From: Dokdonella sp.
GTDB lineage: Bacteria; Pseudomonadota; Gammaproteobacteria; Xanthomonadales; Rhodanobacteraceae
DNA length: 64,000 nt
Direction: 5' to 3'
NCBI GenBank assembly: GCA_023228465.1
Contig: JALOBC010000004.1
Coordinates: 62,001-126,000 of the forward strand
The position numbers and the translations under genes are program-made. Positions 28,374-38,699 of the stretch are shown in pieces; positions within the stretch are counted from its first letter, which is position 1; every line of letters starts with the position of its first letter. The notes under the pieces were generated by a model that worked only from the letters and a program-made list of their open reading frames with translations, was not told the origin of the DNA and made no database searches.

Positions 28374-29153
28374 TCAGAATCCGTAGCGCAGGAAGCCGCC
28401 GTCCACGGCAATGCATTCGCCGGTGACGTAACTTGCCGCCGGCAGGCACAGGAAGGCCACTGCCGCCGCGACTTCTTCCGGCTCGCCGATGCGCCCGAGC
28501 GGCGTGTGCTGCAGAACCTCGTCGAAATAGTCCAGGTCGGCCAGCGGGCCCTCGGTGCGGCGCGTGCGGATGTACCAGGGCGCCACGGCATTCACGCGGA
28601 TGCCATCCTCTGCCCACTCGCAGGCGAGGTTGCGGGTGAGCTGGTGCAGGCCGGCCTTGGCCATGCCGTAGGGGGCCCCGGTGCGCACATGGGTGAGGCC
28701 GGACACGGAACCGACATTGACGATGCAGGCGTGCGCGCGCGCGGCCAGGCAAGGGTGGGCGAGGCGGCTCATCTCGAAGGCGACCAGCAGGTTCGTTTCG
28801 AGCAGCGCGCGCACTTCCTCCAGCGGGTAGTCGATGGCGGGCCGGGAGACGTTGCCGCCCACGTTGTTGACCAGCAGGGACAGTTCCACACCCAGATCGG
28901 CGATCCAGTCGAACACTTCCAGGCGCTGCTCCTGCTCGGCCAGATCGGCCGCGCAGCTCTGGATGTAGCGCTGCGGGAATTCCTCGCCCAGCTCCGCGCA
29001 GGCTTCGTCCAGCGCGCCTTCCTCGCGTGCGACCAGCAGCAGGTCGGCACCGAGGCCGGCCAGTTCGCGCGCGCAGGCCAGGCCAATGCCGCGACTGGCG
29101 CCGCCGACCAGGGCGATCTGGCCATCCAGTCGCCAGCGTGATGGATCCAGCAT
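28374..29153 (-). CDS. Short-chain dehydrogenase/reductase (tropinone reductase-like)
   Basis: A 259-residue classical SDR. The cofactor motif is GGASRGIG (TGxxxGIG type) near residue 18, NNVGGN corresponds to NNAG, the catalytic serine is in VGSVSGL, and the Tyr-Lys pair is in YGMAKAG. The N-terminal [21 protein letters not shown] pattern is close to plant and bacterial tropinone-reductase-like proteins. It should use NAD(P)H on an unknown carbonyl or alcohol substrate. It is divergent from the small lipoprotein gene. Confidence 0.9.
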   Translation of the reverse strand: MLDPSRWRLDGQIALVGGASRGIGLACARELAGLGADLLLVAREEGALDEACAELGEEFPQRYIQSCAADLAEQEQRLEVFDWIADLGVELSLLVNNVGGNVSRPAIDYPLEEVRALLETNLLVAFEMSRLAHPCLAARAHACIVNVGSVSGLTHVRTGAPYGMAKAGLHQLTRNLACEWAEDGIRVNAVAPWYIRTRRTEGPLADLDYFDEVLQHTPLGRIGEPEEVAAAVAFLCLPAASYVTGECIAVDGGFLRYGF

Positions 29154-29232
29154 GCGCTCCTCCAGCTGCTTGCCCGCCCGCGGGCTACGGCGCAGACTCT
29201 AGCAAGCAATCCCGCCGCGCGGAGCCTGTCCG

Positions 29233-29490
29233 ATGATGCGAACTGCCCTGATGCTCGCCACCCTGCTGGCACTGACCGCCTGCTCGGGAGCAGGCGAGCC
29301 CGCTGCCTCCGATTCCGCCGCACCCGCTGCGGCCGCCGCCGACGCGCCGGCTGAACAGGCGGCGGCGACGCCCCGGAAGACCGTCTTCGATGAACAGCTC
29401 AAGGCGCTGGAAAAGGCCAAGGGCGTGGAAAAGCAGTTGCAGGACGAGAAGGCCAAGCGCGACCAGGAACTCGACGCCGCCGGGGGCTGA
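29233..29490 (+). CDS. Small putative lipoprotein
   Basis: An 85-residue precursor with a lipoprotein signal: MMRTALMLATLLALTAC with lipobox LTAC, Cys17. The mature part has an Ala-rich linker and then a charged helix (KTVFDEQLKALEKAKGVEKQ and KRDQELDA) that may form a coiled coil. GGAG lies about nine bases before the ATG. The gene is short but well formed and convergent with sppA. Not assigned to a family; function unknown. Confidence 0.72.
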   Translation: MMRTALMLATLLALTACSGAGEPAASDSAAPAAAAADAPAEQAAATPRKTVFDEQLKALEKAKGVEKQLQDEKAKRDQELDAAGG

Positions 29491-29522
29491 GCGCGCGGCA
29501 CCGCGGTGACGCTGCGCGCAGT

Positions 29523-31367
29523 TCATTGCGGCTCGCACAGGCAGTGCGCGTAGATGGCGTAGGGCTTGCCCTGCAGCGACTGCAGCAGGCCCTCCAGCAT
29601 GCGCGCTTCCGGGGTACGGATCAGGCGCGCCGACAGGTCCAGACCGCTGGCACGCAGCAGCATGCCCAGTGCATCGCCCTGGTTCAGGCTGAGCGCCAGC
29701 CGCTCCCAGGTATTGAGCGCACGCTCGACGTAGCGCACCTGGTAGCCCGGCTCCAGTCCGGCCCGCGTGGCGGCGGCCGCGATCGCATCTTCCAGGCCGC
29801 CAAGCTTGTCCACCAGTCCGCGTGCCTGCGCCTGGCTGCCGTCCCACACGCGACCCTGGGCCACGGCATCGATCTCCTCGGGTGTCTTGCCCCGCGCGGC
29901 GGCGACCTTGCCGATGAACTGCGCGTAGCCATGGCCGATCACGCTGGTCAGGATGGTATCGATCTGCGGCGATAGCGGTCGGCGCGGATCCAACGCGCCG
30001 GCAAGTGGCGTGGTGCCGATGCCGTCGGTGTGGATGCCGAGCTTGCCAAGCGTGTCGGGCAGCGTCGGGAACATGCCGAAAATGCCGATCGAGCCGGTGA
30101 TGGTGTTCGGTTGCGCCCAGATTTCGTCGCCGTCCATCGAGATCCAGTAGCCGCCGCTGGCGGCCACGTCACCCATGGAAACGATGACCGGCTTGCCGGC
30201 CGCGCGGGCCAGCGCGACCTCGCGGCGGATCAGCTCGGAGGCATGCGCATCGCCACCGGGTGAATCCACGCGCAGCACCAGTGCCTTCACGTTGGCGTCC
30301 TCGCGCGCCTGGCGCACGAGTTGTGCCGTGGACTGGCCGCCGATGGTTCCCGGCTTCTGTTCGCCCGCCACGATCTCGCCCGCGGCGACCACCACCGCCA
30401 CCTGCGGCCCTGGCATGGGCAGGCCGCTGCCGAGGCGGGTGAGATAGGCCTGGAAGTCGATCTGGCGGAAGCCGTCGCTGCCTTCCGCCACTCCCTTCTC
30501 ACGCAGGAAGGCACGCGCCTCGCCGCGGGTGGCCAGGGCGTCCACCAGCTTCTGGTCGAGGGCGAGGCTGGCCAGGTCGCCGGCGTGCGCGACCACGCGT
30601 TGGTCATACTGGGCGATGTCGTCGGCCAGCGCGAGTGCATCGATCTTGCGCGCCGCCGCGACTTCATCCAGGTAGGCCTGCCAGATGCCGCCCATCCAGT
30701 AGGCATCCGCTTCCTTGGCCGCATCCGAGGCGTGGTCGAGCACGAAGGGCTCGGCCGCCGACTTGAAGGTGCCGACGCGAAACAGGTGGATCTGCACGCC
30801 GAGCTTGTCCAGCGCCGCCTTGTAGTAGTTGCGGAAGTTGGACAGGCCTTCCAGCAGGATGCCACCGTCGGGATCGAGCAGGATGCGGTCGGCGTGGGCC
30901 GCCAGCAGGTACTGACGCTGGTCCATGCCGCCGGAAACGGCAATGACCTGCTTGCCGCTGGCGCGAAAACGCTCCAGCGCGGCACCGAGTTCGCGCATGG
31001 TGGCCAGGCCGCCGCCGGCAATTTCGTCCGGCACCAGCACCATGCGTTCGATGCGCGTGTCCCTGGCCGCGGCGTCGATGACGCGCAGCAGGTCGCGCAG
31101 CTGCACTTCCTGGTTGCTGCTGCCGAGCAGGCTGGACAGCGCGCGCTGCGCCGGATCGACGCTGAACTGCTCGACGATGGCTCCCTTGGGATCGAGCACC
31201 AGCGTGGTGCGCGGCGCGAGTTCGGCGTGGCTGGCGAACCAGGCCCCGACCAGCGCCACCACGATGGCGAGGAAGATCAGGTTGAACACCAGCATGCGGG
31301 TGAAGTTCAGCGCGTTCCACAGCCCGCTCAGTGCGCGCCGGATGAAGCCCGGGGATTTGTTGGACAT
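29523..31367 (-). CDS. sppA: Signal peptide peptidase SppA, long (67-kDa) type
   Basis: A 614-residue inner-membrane serine protease that degrades cleaved signal peptides. One N-terminal membrane helix (about 25-45, LVFNLIFLAIVVALVGAWF) is followed by two S49 peptidase domains. The general-base lysine is in the first domain (GTFKSAAEPF) and the nucleophilic serine in the second (GDVAASGGYWISM), after VDSPGGDAHASELI. Two-domain length equals E. coli SppA. The ATG at 31367 starts MSNKSPGF; upstream extension overlaps the MATE gene and is rejected. It lies 30 bp after the MATE pump gene, so the two may be co-transcribed. Confidence 0.95.
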   Translation of the reverse strand: MSNKSPGFIRRALSGLWNALNFTRMLVFNLIFLAIVVALVGAWFASHAELAPRTTLVLDPKGAIVEQFSVDPAQRALSSLLGSSNQEVQLRDLLRVIDAAARDTRIERMVLVPDEIAGGGLATMRELGAALERFRASGKQVIAVSGGMDQRQYLLAAHADRILLDPDGGILLEGLSNFRNYYKAALDKLGVQIHLFRVGTFKSAAEPFVLDHASDAAKEADAYWMGGIWQAYLDEVAAARKIDALALADDIAQYDQRVVAHAGDLASLALDQKLVDALATRGEARAFLREKGVAEGSDGFRQIDFQAYLTRLGSGLPMPGPQVAVVVAAGEIVAGEQKPGTIGGQSTAQLVRQAREDANVKALVLRVDSPGGDAHASELIRREVALARAAGKPVIVSMGDVAASGGYWISMDGDEIWAQPNTITGSIGIFGMFPTLPDTLGKLGIHTDGIGTTPLAGALDPRRPLSPQIDTILTSVIGHGYAQFIGKVAAARGKTPEEIDAVAQGRVWDGSQAQARGLVDKLGGLEDAIAAAATRAGLEPGYQVRYVERALNTWERLALSLNQGDALGMLLRASGLDLSARLIRTPEARMLEGLLQSLQGKPYAIYAHCLCEPQ

Positions 31368-31399
31368 GGGTACCTCGCCGCAGGCCGGGATCGCAAAGC

Positions 31400-32770
31400 C
31401 TACCCGAAATCGGCCTGCGGTCGGCGGCTCAGGCGCCAGAAACGCCAAGGCAACAGCAGGGCGGCGACGCTCAGGCCGGCAATCAGGCCCATCCACATGC
31501 CGCGCGCACCCAGGCCCTGGTGGAAGGCCAGCCACCAGCCGATCGGCATGCCGACCAGCCAGTAGGCGAACAGGGTGATGAACATCGGCACGCGGGTGTC
31601 CTTGAGGCCGCGCAGCGCGCCGTTGGCGGTCGCCTGGATGCCGTCGGAGAACTGGAACAGGCCGGCCAGCAGCAGCAGTTGCGCAGCCAGTGCGATGACT
31701 TTGGCGTCACTGGTATACAGCGCGGCGATGCGCGCGGGCAGCAGCAGCATGAGTGCGGAGGACAGTCCCTGGGTGGCCAGCACCAGCAGCATGCCGGCCA
31801 GGCCCGCCCGGCGCACTTCCGCCTGGTCGCCGCGGCCGGCGGCGTAGCCGACCCGCACGGTCGTGGCCATGGCCACGCCGAGCGGCACCATGAAGGCGAT
31901 CGAAGCCACATTGAGCGCGATCTGATGGCTGGCGACGATATCCGTGCCGAGCGTGCCGAGAATGAGGGCGACGGCGACGAACAGGCTCGCTTCCATGAAC
32001 AGGGTGACGCCCATCGGCACGCCGATGCGCAGCAGATCCCGCAGTATCCGCGGATCGGGCCGTTCCATGCGGGCGAACGGGCGGTAGGCTCGATAGTGGT
32101 GGCGCAGCGCCACGTACAGCGCCAGGGCGCCCACCTGCAGCCACAGCACCAGCGCGGTGGCGATGCCGCTGCCCAGTGCACCAAGCCGCGGCAGGCCCAG
32201 GCGCCCGTACATCAGTACGTAGCCCAGCGGCACCAGCAAGGCCAGCCCGAACAGCCCGAAGTACAGGGTGGGGCGGGTGCGCCCAAGGCCCTCGCTGAAG
32301 CCGCGCAGGGTGAAGTAGAGCGTGAGCGCGGGCGCACCGGGCGCAATCGCGTGCAGGAATCGCGTGGTGTCGGTGACCAGCGCAGGATCGACGCCGATCA
32401 ATACCACCAGCAGGGGTCCCAGCGTGGCAATGGCGAGGCTGAGCACGATCCCCAGTGCCAGGGCGAGCCACAGCGCCTGACGGAACAGCGGTCCAATCAG
32501 TTCCGGGCGTCCGGCGCCGCTCAGCTGCGCCACCGATGGCTGCAGTGCCATGGTCACGCCGATCGCGCTGACGATGGCCAGCGCCCACACGCTGGTGCCC
32601 ACCGCCACGGCGGCCAGGGTGTGGGCATCGAGATGGCCCGCAAGCAGGGCATCGACCACGTTCATGCCGACCGCCGAAAGCTGGCCGAAGACCAGCGGCA
32701 CGGCCAGTCGCAGCGTCGGCTTCAGTTCGCCGGCGAGCGCACGCGCGCGCCCGTGTACACTCTCTTGCAT
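31400..32770 (-). CDS. MATE family multidrug efflux transporter (NorM-like)
   Basis: A 456-residue protein with about twelve membrane helices in two pseudo-repeats. MATE landmarks include VPLVFGQLSAVGMNVVDALLAGHL in helix 1, SHQIALNVASIAFMVPLGVAMATTVRVGYAAGRGD in the second half, and NGALRGLKDTRVPM. It would export cationic drugs or metabolites in exchange for Na+ or H+. The ATG at 32770 gives a natural N-terminus. It is divergent from the DUF3667 gene and upstream of sppA. Confidence 0.93.
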   Translation of the reverse strand: MQESVHGRARALAGELKPTLRLAVPLVFGQLSAVGMNVVDALLAGHLDAHTLAAVAVGTSVWALAIVSAIGVTMALQPSVAQLSGAGRPELIGPLFRQALWLALALGIVLSLAIATLGPLLVVLIGVDPALVTDTTRFLHAIAPGAPALTLYFTLRGFSEGLGRTRPTLYFGLFGLALLVPLGYVLMYGRLGLPRLGALGSGIATALVLWLQVGALALYVALRHHYRAYRPFARMERPDPRILRDLLRIGVPMGVTLFMEASLFVAVALILGTLGTDIVASHQIALNVASIAFMVPLGVAMATTVRVGYAAGRGDQAEVRRAGLAGMLLVLATQGLSSALMLLLPARIAALYTSDAKVIALAAQLLLLAGLFQFSDGIQATANGALRGLKDTRVPMFITLFAYWLVGMPIGWWLAFHQGLGARGMWMGLIAGLSVAALLLPWRFWRLSRRPQADFG

Positions 32771-32829
32771 CGAGTTCCATCATCCATCGTGGCCACGCGC
32801 GCGGCGCGTGCCGGGAGCGCCATCATCCC

Positions 32830-33987
32830 ATGCCCCGCGAGCTGATCCCGAGCACCGTCGAAGCTGCGGCCCAGGTGCGCGCGGGCGGTTCCCCGGGCGC
32901 CGTCTGCGCCAACTGTGGGGCGCCGCTCGCGGGGCCGTACTGCCATGCCTGCGGGCAGCCGGTCAAAGGCATGATCCGGCAGCTGTCGAGCGTACTGGCG
33001 GATTTCGCCGACAGCGTGCTGAACCTCGATTCGCGCCTGCTGCGCACCATCGCGCCGCTGCTCCTTCGCCCCGGCTGGCTGACACTGGAGTATTTCGCCG
33101 GGCGCCGCGTGCGCTACGTGACGCCGTTCCGGCTGTTCTTCTTCCTGTGCATCATCGCCATCTTTGCCATCCAGCTCACGGTGCAGGCGAATGGCGGATT
33201 CGACGTCGACATCGACGCGCGGGACATCGGCGCGGCGACCAGCGTCCCCGACCTGCAGCGGCGCACCAACGCGACCATCGCCCGCATCGAGCTGGACGAA
33301 ACGGATGCCGCGGAACGGGCACGGGCGATCGAACGGGCACGCCAGCACGCGGCGCGACGCATGGAATGGATCCAGCAGCGCGATGCAGCCATTGCCGCAG
33401 GCCAGGCACCACCGCCGGATCCCAACGCCCGGTTCTTCCGCATCGATGGCCAGATCTGGGATCCGGTGAGCCATCCGCTGGTCGTTGGCTGGCTGCCCAA
33501 CTTCGCCAATCGTGAACTCAACGAGGCCATCGGCCACCTGCGCGCCAACCTCATGCTTGTCGCGCACAACCCCGCGCGCCTGATCAACAACATCTTTCCG
33601 GTGCTGCCGCAGACGCTGTTCGTGATGCTGCCGCTGTTCGCCCTGCTGCTCAAGATCACCTATATCTTCAAGCGCCGCCTCTACATGGAGCACCTGATCG
33701 TGGCACTGCACAGCCACGCCTTCATCTTCCTGGCGCTGCTGCTGCTCGCGCTGGCGCAGGGGCTGCTCGCCTGGGTGAGGGCACCGGCGGCAACGGCGGC
33801 GCTCAACTTCGCGGGTACCGTGCTGTGGATCTGGCTGCCCTTGTACCTCCTGCTGATGCAAAAGCGCGTGTACGCCCAGGGTTGGGTGATGACCCTGTTC
33901 AAGTACGCCTTCGTCGGCTGCTGCTACATGGTGCTGCTGGGTTTTGCGGTCGCCGCCGCGGTGGTGATCAGCCTGGTCAGCGGCTGA
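32830..33987 (+). CDS. DUF3667-like membrane protein with N-terminal zinc ribbon
   Basis: A 385-residue protein of unknown function. The N-terminus has a four-cysteine zinc ribbon, CANC...CHAC (Cys26, 29, 38, 41). Next comes the DUF3667 core: LNLDSRLLRTIAPLLLRPGWLTLEYFAGRRVRYVTPFRLFFFLCI, with a first membrane helix at about 100-117. A hydrophilic, Ala/Arg-rich middle (about 125-245) precedes three to four more membrane helices. The family is common in gammaproteobacteria and has no known role. It is divergent from the MATE gene and is followed by the long gene-free DnaA-box region. Confidence 0.85.
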   Translation: MPRELIPSTVEAAAQVRAGGSPGAVCANCGAPLAGPYCHACGQPVKGMIRQLSSVLADFADSVLNLDSRLLRTIAPLLLRPGWLTLEYFAGRRVRYVTPFRLFFFLCIIAIFAIQLTVQANGGFDVDIDARDIGAATSVPDLQRRTNATIARIELDETDAAERARAIERARQHAARRMEWIQQRDAAIAAGQAPPPDPNARFFRIDGQIWDPVSHPLVVGWLPNFANRELNEAIGHLRANLMLVAHNPARLINNIFPVLPQTLFVMLPLFALLLKITYIFKRRLYMEHLIVALHSHAFIFLALLLLALAQGLLAWVRAPAATAALNFAGTVLWIWLPLYLLLMQKRVYAQGWVMTLFKYAFVGCCYMVLLGFAVAAAVVISLVSG

Positions 33988-34748
33988 TGCCGGCAAGCGG
34001 GCCGGTGGGCAGCGTCGGCGGAGATGTCAAGCGGGTTGTACACAAGCGCACCGAGTGCGGGCGTGGGCCCGATCCGTCGGGAGCATGCGCGACAGCAATT
34101 CCACAACGTGTTGATCCGTAACAGGTTGCACAGATCGCATGGGGTGTCTTGCCGGTCCATGGGACGATCCGGGCGTCAAGCCCGCCAGGCGGCCGGCAGT
34201 TGATCCACAGACTTATCCACAATGTCGGCAGGAACGGTGGAAAAGCCCGCTGCCATCGGCATTTATGAAACCTTCATGTATGCGTTTCGCACATGTCACC
34301 GTGTTTTCGGACGCCTGTCGGCCCGACCCCGGTGTGTCCGTCCGCTGCACGCGTGCGGCGCTGCCGGCGTCGGCGGGAACCGGTTTACGATGGGGGTCGA
34401 AAACATTCATGCACAGGCTGACCCGTGTCGCGGTGCATCATCGACGCGCCATGGGTCGCCGTGAACAAGGAACCAGCCTGCGCGTGCAAGGTGTTGAAAA
34501 CAAAGGATGTGTGCGATCTGGTCAAAGCCTGCCCAAAGTAAGCGCCCGCGCCCACTGACGCGGTCCGGGAATGGCGCATTGGCAATCGTCCACAGAGTTA
34601 TCCACAGGCCGTGTGGATAAGCGCAAAACTTGTCCAGGGACGTGGGCTTAGGTCACTTTCATTAAGATTTTATGAAGAACATCACGCAAATGGGGAGTAG
34701 GCCCCCGACGGCGCCCGCCGACATCGTCGGGCGGACGCTGGAACGGGC
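33988..34748. promoter_or_regulatory. 761-bp gene-free region with a DnaA-box cluster upstream of priA
   Basis: Four nine-mers match the DnaA-box consensus TTRTNCACA: 34036-34044 (TTGTACACA), 34213-34221 and 34598-34606 (both TTATCCACA), and 34612-34620 (TTATCCACA on the minus strand). The last two face each other across five bases. Near-matches with one deviation lie at 34201-34209, 34407-34415 and 34586-34594. The stretch is richer in A/T than the genes, especially at 34485-34510 and 34655-34690 (TTCATTAAGATTTTATGAAG). No coding frame with family resemblance crosses it. It could be an origin-type DnaA assembly site or a DnaA-titrating or regulatory region for priA. dnaA itself is not in the window. 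Confidence 0.65.
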
Positions 34749-36905
34749 ATGACCACGATCGTCAGCGTGGCCCTGCCGGTGCCCCTGCCGCAGTTGTTCG
34801 ACTACCTGGCGCCTGATCCGCCGCCGGGAATCGGCAGCCGCGTGCTGGTGCCGTTCGGCCGCCGTTCCCTGGTGGGCATCGTCATGGCGCAGGCCACGAC
34901 GAGCGGCATCGACCCGGCCCGCCTCAAACCCATCGCGGCGTGCCTGGACGTCCATGCCCTGCTCGGCGGGGAGTTGCTCGACACCCTGGTGTGGGCGGCG
35001 CGCTACTACCAGCATCCGATCGGCGACGTGCTGCAAGCCGCCTTGCCGGTGGCGCTGCGCACGCCACGCGCCCTGCCACGAGCGCAACACACCTGGCTGA
35101 CCCTGACCGCCGCCGGGCGCGCCGCGCTGGAGGACCCGGCCCGTCGCCGCGGCACGCTGATCGACCAGCTCCTGCAGCGTCTCGCCGCCGGACCACAGGC
35201 GGGCGCGGATTGCAGCGACCTGGCCAGTGCGGTGCGCACGCTGCTGGCACGCGGCTGGGCCGAGCGGGTCGCCGGTGCGGCAGCCGCGCGGGTGCCGTCG
35301 CCCGGCCCGCCGCTGAATGCGGAGCAGCGCGACGCCGCCGATGCGGTCATCGCGCGGCTTGGCCACTTCACGCCCTTCCTGCTCGACGGCGTGACCGGCA
35401 GCGGCAAGACCGAGGTGTATCTGGAAATCATCCGCGCCTGTCACGCCCTGGGGCGCCAGGCTCTGGTGCTGGTGCCGGAGATTGCGCTCACCCCGCAAAC
35501 CCTGCGCCGCTTCCGCCAGCAGCTTGGCCTGGACATCGCGGTCCTGCACTCGGGCCTGGGCGAGGCGGAACGCGCGCGCGCCTGGCTGGCAGCCGGGCGT
35601 GGTGATGCGCCGGTGATCCTCGGTACGCGTTCGGCGATCCTGACGCCGCTGGCGCGGCCGGGGGTGCTCATCGTCGATGAGGAGCACGACACGTCCTACA
35701 AGCAGCACGAGGGCTGGCGCTACCACGCGCGCGACCTGGCGCTGGTGCGCGCGCGCGCGCTGGCGGTGCCGGTGGTACTGGGGTCGGCCACGCCATCCCT
35801 GGAAAGCCTCGCCAACGTCGGCGCTGGCCGCTATCAGCACCTGCGCCTGACCCGGCGGGCCGGCGCAGCCAGGCCGCCGACGGTACAGGTCACGGATCTG
35901 CGCCGGCAACGGCTTTGGGACGGCTTCGCCGCGCCGACGCTGGCGGCCATCGGTGCCTGCCTGGCGCGTGACGAGCAGGTGCTGGTGTTCCGCAACCGGC
36001 GCGGCTACGCGCCGGTGCTGCTGTGCCGGGACTGCGGCTGGAGCGCGCAGTGCAGCGGCTGCGAACGCGCCCTGACCCTGCATCGGGGCGCCCATCAGTT
36101 GCGCTGCCACCATTGCGGCCAGACCAGGCGCGTACCGCACGCGTGCCCGCTCTGCGGCGGGCTTGCGCTGGCGCCGCTCGGCGAAGGCACCGAGCGCCTG
36201 GAAGAGGCCCTGGCCGCGCGCTTCCAGGGTGTGCCCATCCTGCGCGTGGATCGTGACACGACGCGCGGCCGGCGCCGCCGCGATGCCCTGTTCGAAGCCT
36301 TGCCCGAGGCCGGGGCGCGCATCCTGGTCGGCACGCAGATGCTGGCCAAGGGCCATGACCTGCCGCACCTGACCCTGGTGGTCGTGGTCGGTGTGGACGA
36401 AGCGCTGTACAGCGTCGATTTCCGTGCCGTCGAGCGGCTCGGCCAGTTGCTCGTGCAGGTCGCCGGGCGTGCCGGGCGTGCCGAGCGGCCCGGTGCGGTC
36501 GTGCTGCAGACGCATGCGCCCGCACACCCGCAGCTCACCACCCTGCTGGGCACCGGCTACCACGCCTTCGCCGCACGCCTGCTGGATGAGCGCCGGGCAG
36601 CGGGTCTGCCGCCCTTCACGCAGCTCGCGTTGCTGCGGGCCGAAGCGCGCAAGCCGCAGGTGCTGGAGGCGTTCCTGTCGGCTGCGGCCAGCGCCGGCGG
36701 CAATGCGAGCGTGAGCCTGCATGGCCCGCTGGAGGCGCCGATGCCGCGCCGCGGGGGCCTGTGGCGCGGCCAGCTACTGCTGGAGGCCGCCTCGCGCCAG
36801 GCCCTGCAGGGCTTCCTGCCGGGCTGGCTGGAGGGCGTGCGCGCACAACCCGGCCAGCGCGGCGTGCGCTGGTCGATCGATGTCGATCCGGTGGATCTCT
36901 ACTGA
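34749..36905 (+). CDS. priA: Primosomal replication restart helicase PriA
   Basis: A 718-residue superfamily 2 helicase that reloads the replicative helicase at stalled forks. The N-terminal DNA-binding part has LPQLFDYLAPDPPPGIGSRVLVPFGRRSLVGIV. Helicase motifs follow: Walker A GVTGSGKTEVY, motif Ia LVLVPEIALTPQT, the DEEH box in IVDEEHDTSYKQ, and GTQMLAKGHD. The zinc-binding region is present (CRDCGW, CSGCERALTLH, CHHCG, CPLCGG). VAGRAGR precedes the C-terminal domain. Length is normal. The gene is downstream of the DnaA-box region, which must contain its promoter, and is convergent with rpoH. Confidence 0.96.
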   Translation: MTTIVSVALPVPLPQLFDYLAPDPPPGIGSRVLVPFGRRSLVGIVMAQATTSGIDPARLKPIAACLDVHALLGGELLDTLVWAARYYQHPIGDVLQAALPVALRTPRALPRAQHTWLTLTAAGRAALEDPARRRGTLIDQLLQRLAAGPQAGADCSDLASAVRTLLARGWAERVAGAAAARVPSPGPPLNAEQRDAADAVIARLGHFTPFLLDGVTGSGKTEVYLEIIRACHALGRQALVLVPEIALTPQTLRRFRQQLGLDIAVLHSGLGEAERARAWLAAGRGDAPVILGTRSAILTPLARPGVLIVDEEHDTSYKQHEGWRYHARDLALVRARALAVPVVLGSATPSLESLANVGAGRYQHLRLTRRAGAARPPTVQVTDLRRQRLWDGFAAPTLAAIGACLARDEQVLVFRNRRGYAPVLLCRDCGWSAQCSGCERALTLHRGAHQLRCHHCGQTRRVPHACPLCGGLALAPLGEGTERLEEALAARFQGVPILRVDRDTTRGRRRRDALFEALPEAGARILVGTQMLAKGHDLPHLTLVVVVGVDEALYSVDFRAVERLGQLLVQVAGRAGRAERPGAVVLQTHAPAHPQLTTLLGTGYHAFAARLLDERRAAGLPPFTQLALLRAEARKPQVLEAFLSAAASAGGNASVSLHGPLEAPMPRRGGLWRGQLLLEAASRQALQGFLPGWLEGVRAQPGQRGVRWSIDVDPVDLY

Positions 36906-36911
36906 GCGCTG

Positions 36912-36938
36912 CGGCGGCACCGCAAGCCGGTGCCGCCG
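36912..36938. terminator. Hairpin between convergent priA and rpoH
   Basis: An 11-bp perfect stem (36912-36922 with 36928-36938) with a five-base loop lies between the stop codons of priA and rpoH, which face each other 44 bp apart. It is very GC-rich, without a long T-tract on either side, but its position fits a bidirectional terminator. Confidence 0.6.
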
Positions 36939-36949
36939 GTGCCCCGTCT

Positions 36950-37810
<861 letters not shown>

Positions 37811-37839
37811 TGTTTTTCGCTCCTCTCGTGGCGGCCGGC

Positions 37840-37866
37840 TTGGCACTCGACTCATCAGAGTGCCAG
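37840..37866 (-). promoter_or_regulatory. CIRCE-like operator (HrcA-type) upstream of rpoH
   Basis: The inverted repeat TTGGCACTC, nine bases, GAGTGCCAG lies 29 bases before the rpoH start. The CIRCE consensus is TTAGCACTC-N9-GAGTGCTAA: the spacing is identical and seven of nine and eight of nine bases of the arms match or nearly match. CIRCE binds the repressor HrcA. Its position downstream of the probable transcription start would allow repression of rpoH or, in RNA, a hairpin in the leader. Confidence 0.6.
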
Positions 37867-37916
37867 GAAAGGCCGCGAGTTCCCGCCTCGCCGAGACGGG
37901 TTACGCAATGCGCATT

Positions 37917-37922
37917 ATTGTA
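37917..37922 (-). promoter_or_regulatory. Candidate -10 box of rpoH (TACAAT)
   Basis: On the minus strand TACAAT at 37922-37917 is one base from the sigma-70 consensus TATAAT. The best -35 candidate about 17 bases upstream (TCGCCA) is weak. Transcription would start near 37908, about 100 bases before the ATG and upstream of the CIRCE-like repeat. This is inferred from sequence only. Confidence 0.4.
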
Positions 37923-37991
37923 CTGGAAAGTACGCTAAATGGCGAGTGTCGCTGCGGCGGCACCCGTGGCGACATCCTGACGCCGGCCGGC

Positions 37992-38699
37992 TTAACCCGA
38001 CATCAACCCGGCCACAGCGGGCAGACGCCAGTCGATCGGTGCCTGGCCATGCGCGCGCAGGAAGGCATTGGCGCGTGAGAAGTGCCCGCAGCCGATGAAG
38101 CCGCGATACGCCGACAAGGGCGAGGGATGCGGGGCCTTGAGCACGCAATGGCGCCGGGCATCGACCAGCCGCCCCTTGGCCTGCGCGTAGCTGCCCCAGA
38201 GCATGAACACCAGGCCCTCGCGCTCACGCGCCAGCGCCTGGATGCAGGCGTCGGTGAATGCCTCCCAGCCCTTGCCCTGATGCGAGCCGGCGCGCCCGGC
38301 CTCGACGGTCAGCACCGCGTTGAGCAGCAGCACGCCCTGGCGTGCCCAGGGCAGCAGGCAGCCGTGATCCGGCCGTGCGATGCCGAGATCGCGTTCCAGT
38401 TCAACGAAGATGTTCTGCAGCGACGGCGGGATCGGTACGCCCGGCCGTACGGAAAAGCACAGGCCATGCGCCTGACCCTGGCCGTGGTAGGGATCCTGGC
38501 CGAGGATGACCACCTTGACGGCGTCGAAGGGCGTGCCGTCCAGCGCGGCGAAGATTTCCCTGCCGCGCGGATGGATGCGCTTGCCGGCCTGCTGCTGCGC
38601 GCGCAGGAATGCCCCCAGCGCCTGCATGCGCGGGGTCTCGAACTCGCTCCCCACGCGCGCCAGCCAGGAAGGCTCCAGCCGCACCGCGCCGGCGTTCAC
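37992..38699 (-). CDS. ung: Uracil-DNA glycosylase, family 1
   Basis: A 235-residue enzyme that excises uracil from DNA. The catalytic water-activating motif GQDPYHG has Asp69. [42 protein letters not shown] and the minor-groove loop [18 protein letters not shown] are all conserved. The start is a GTG at 38699 that overlaps the stop of the upstream response-regulator gene (GTGA), so translation is probably coupled. It is the last gene of the ftsE-ftsX-regulator-ung run. Confidence 0.96.
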   Translation of the reverse strand: MNAGAVRLEPSWLARVGSEFETPRMQALGAFLRAQQQAGKRIHPRGREIFAALDGTPFDAVKVVILGQDPYHGQGQAHGLCFSVRPGVPIPPSLQNIFVELERDLGIARPDHGCLLPWARQGVLLLNAVLTVEAGRAGSHQGKGWEAFTDACIQALAREREGLVFMLWGSYAQAKGRLVDARRHCVLKAPHPSPLSAYRGFIGCGHFSRANAFLRAHGQAPIDWRLPAVAGLMSG

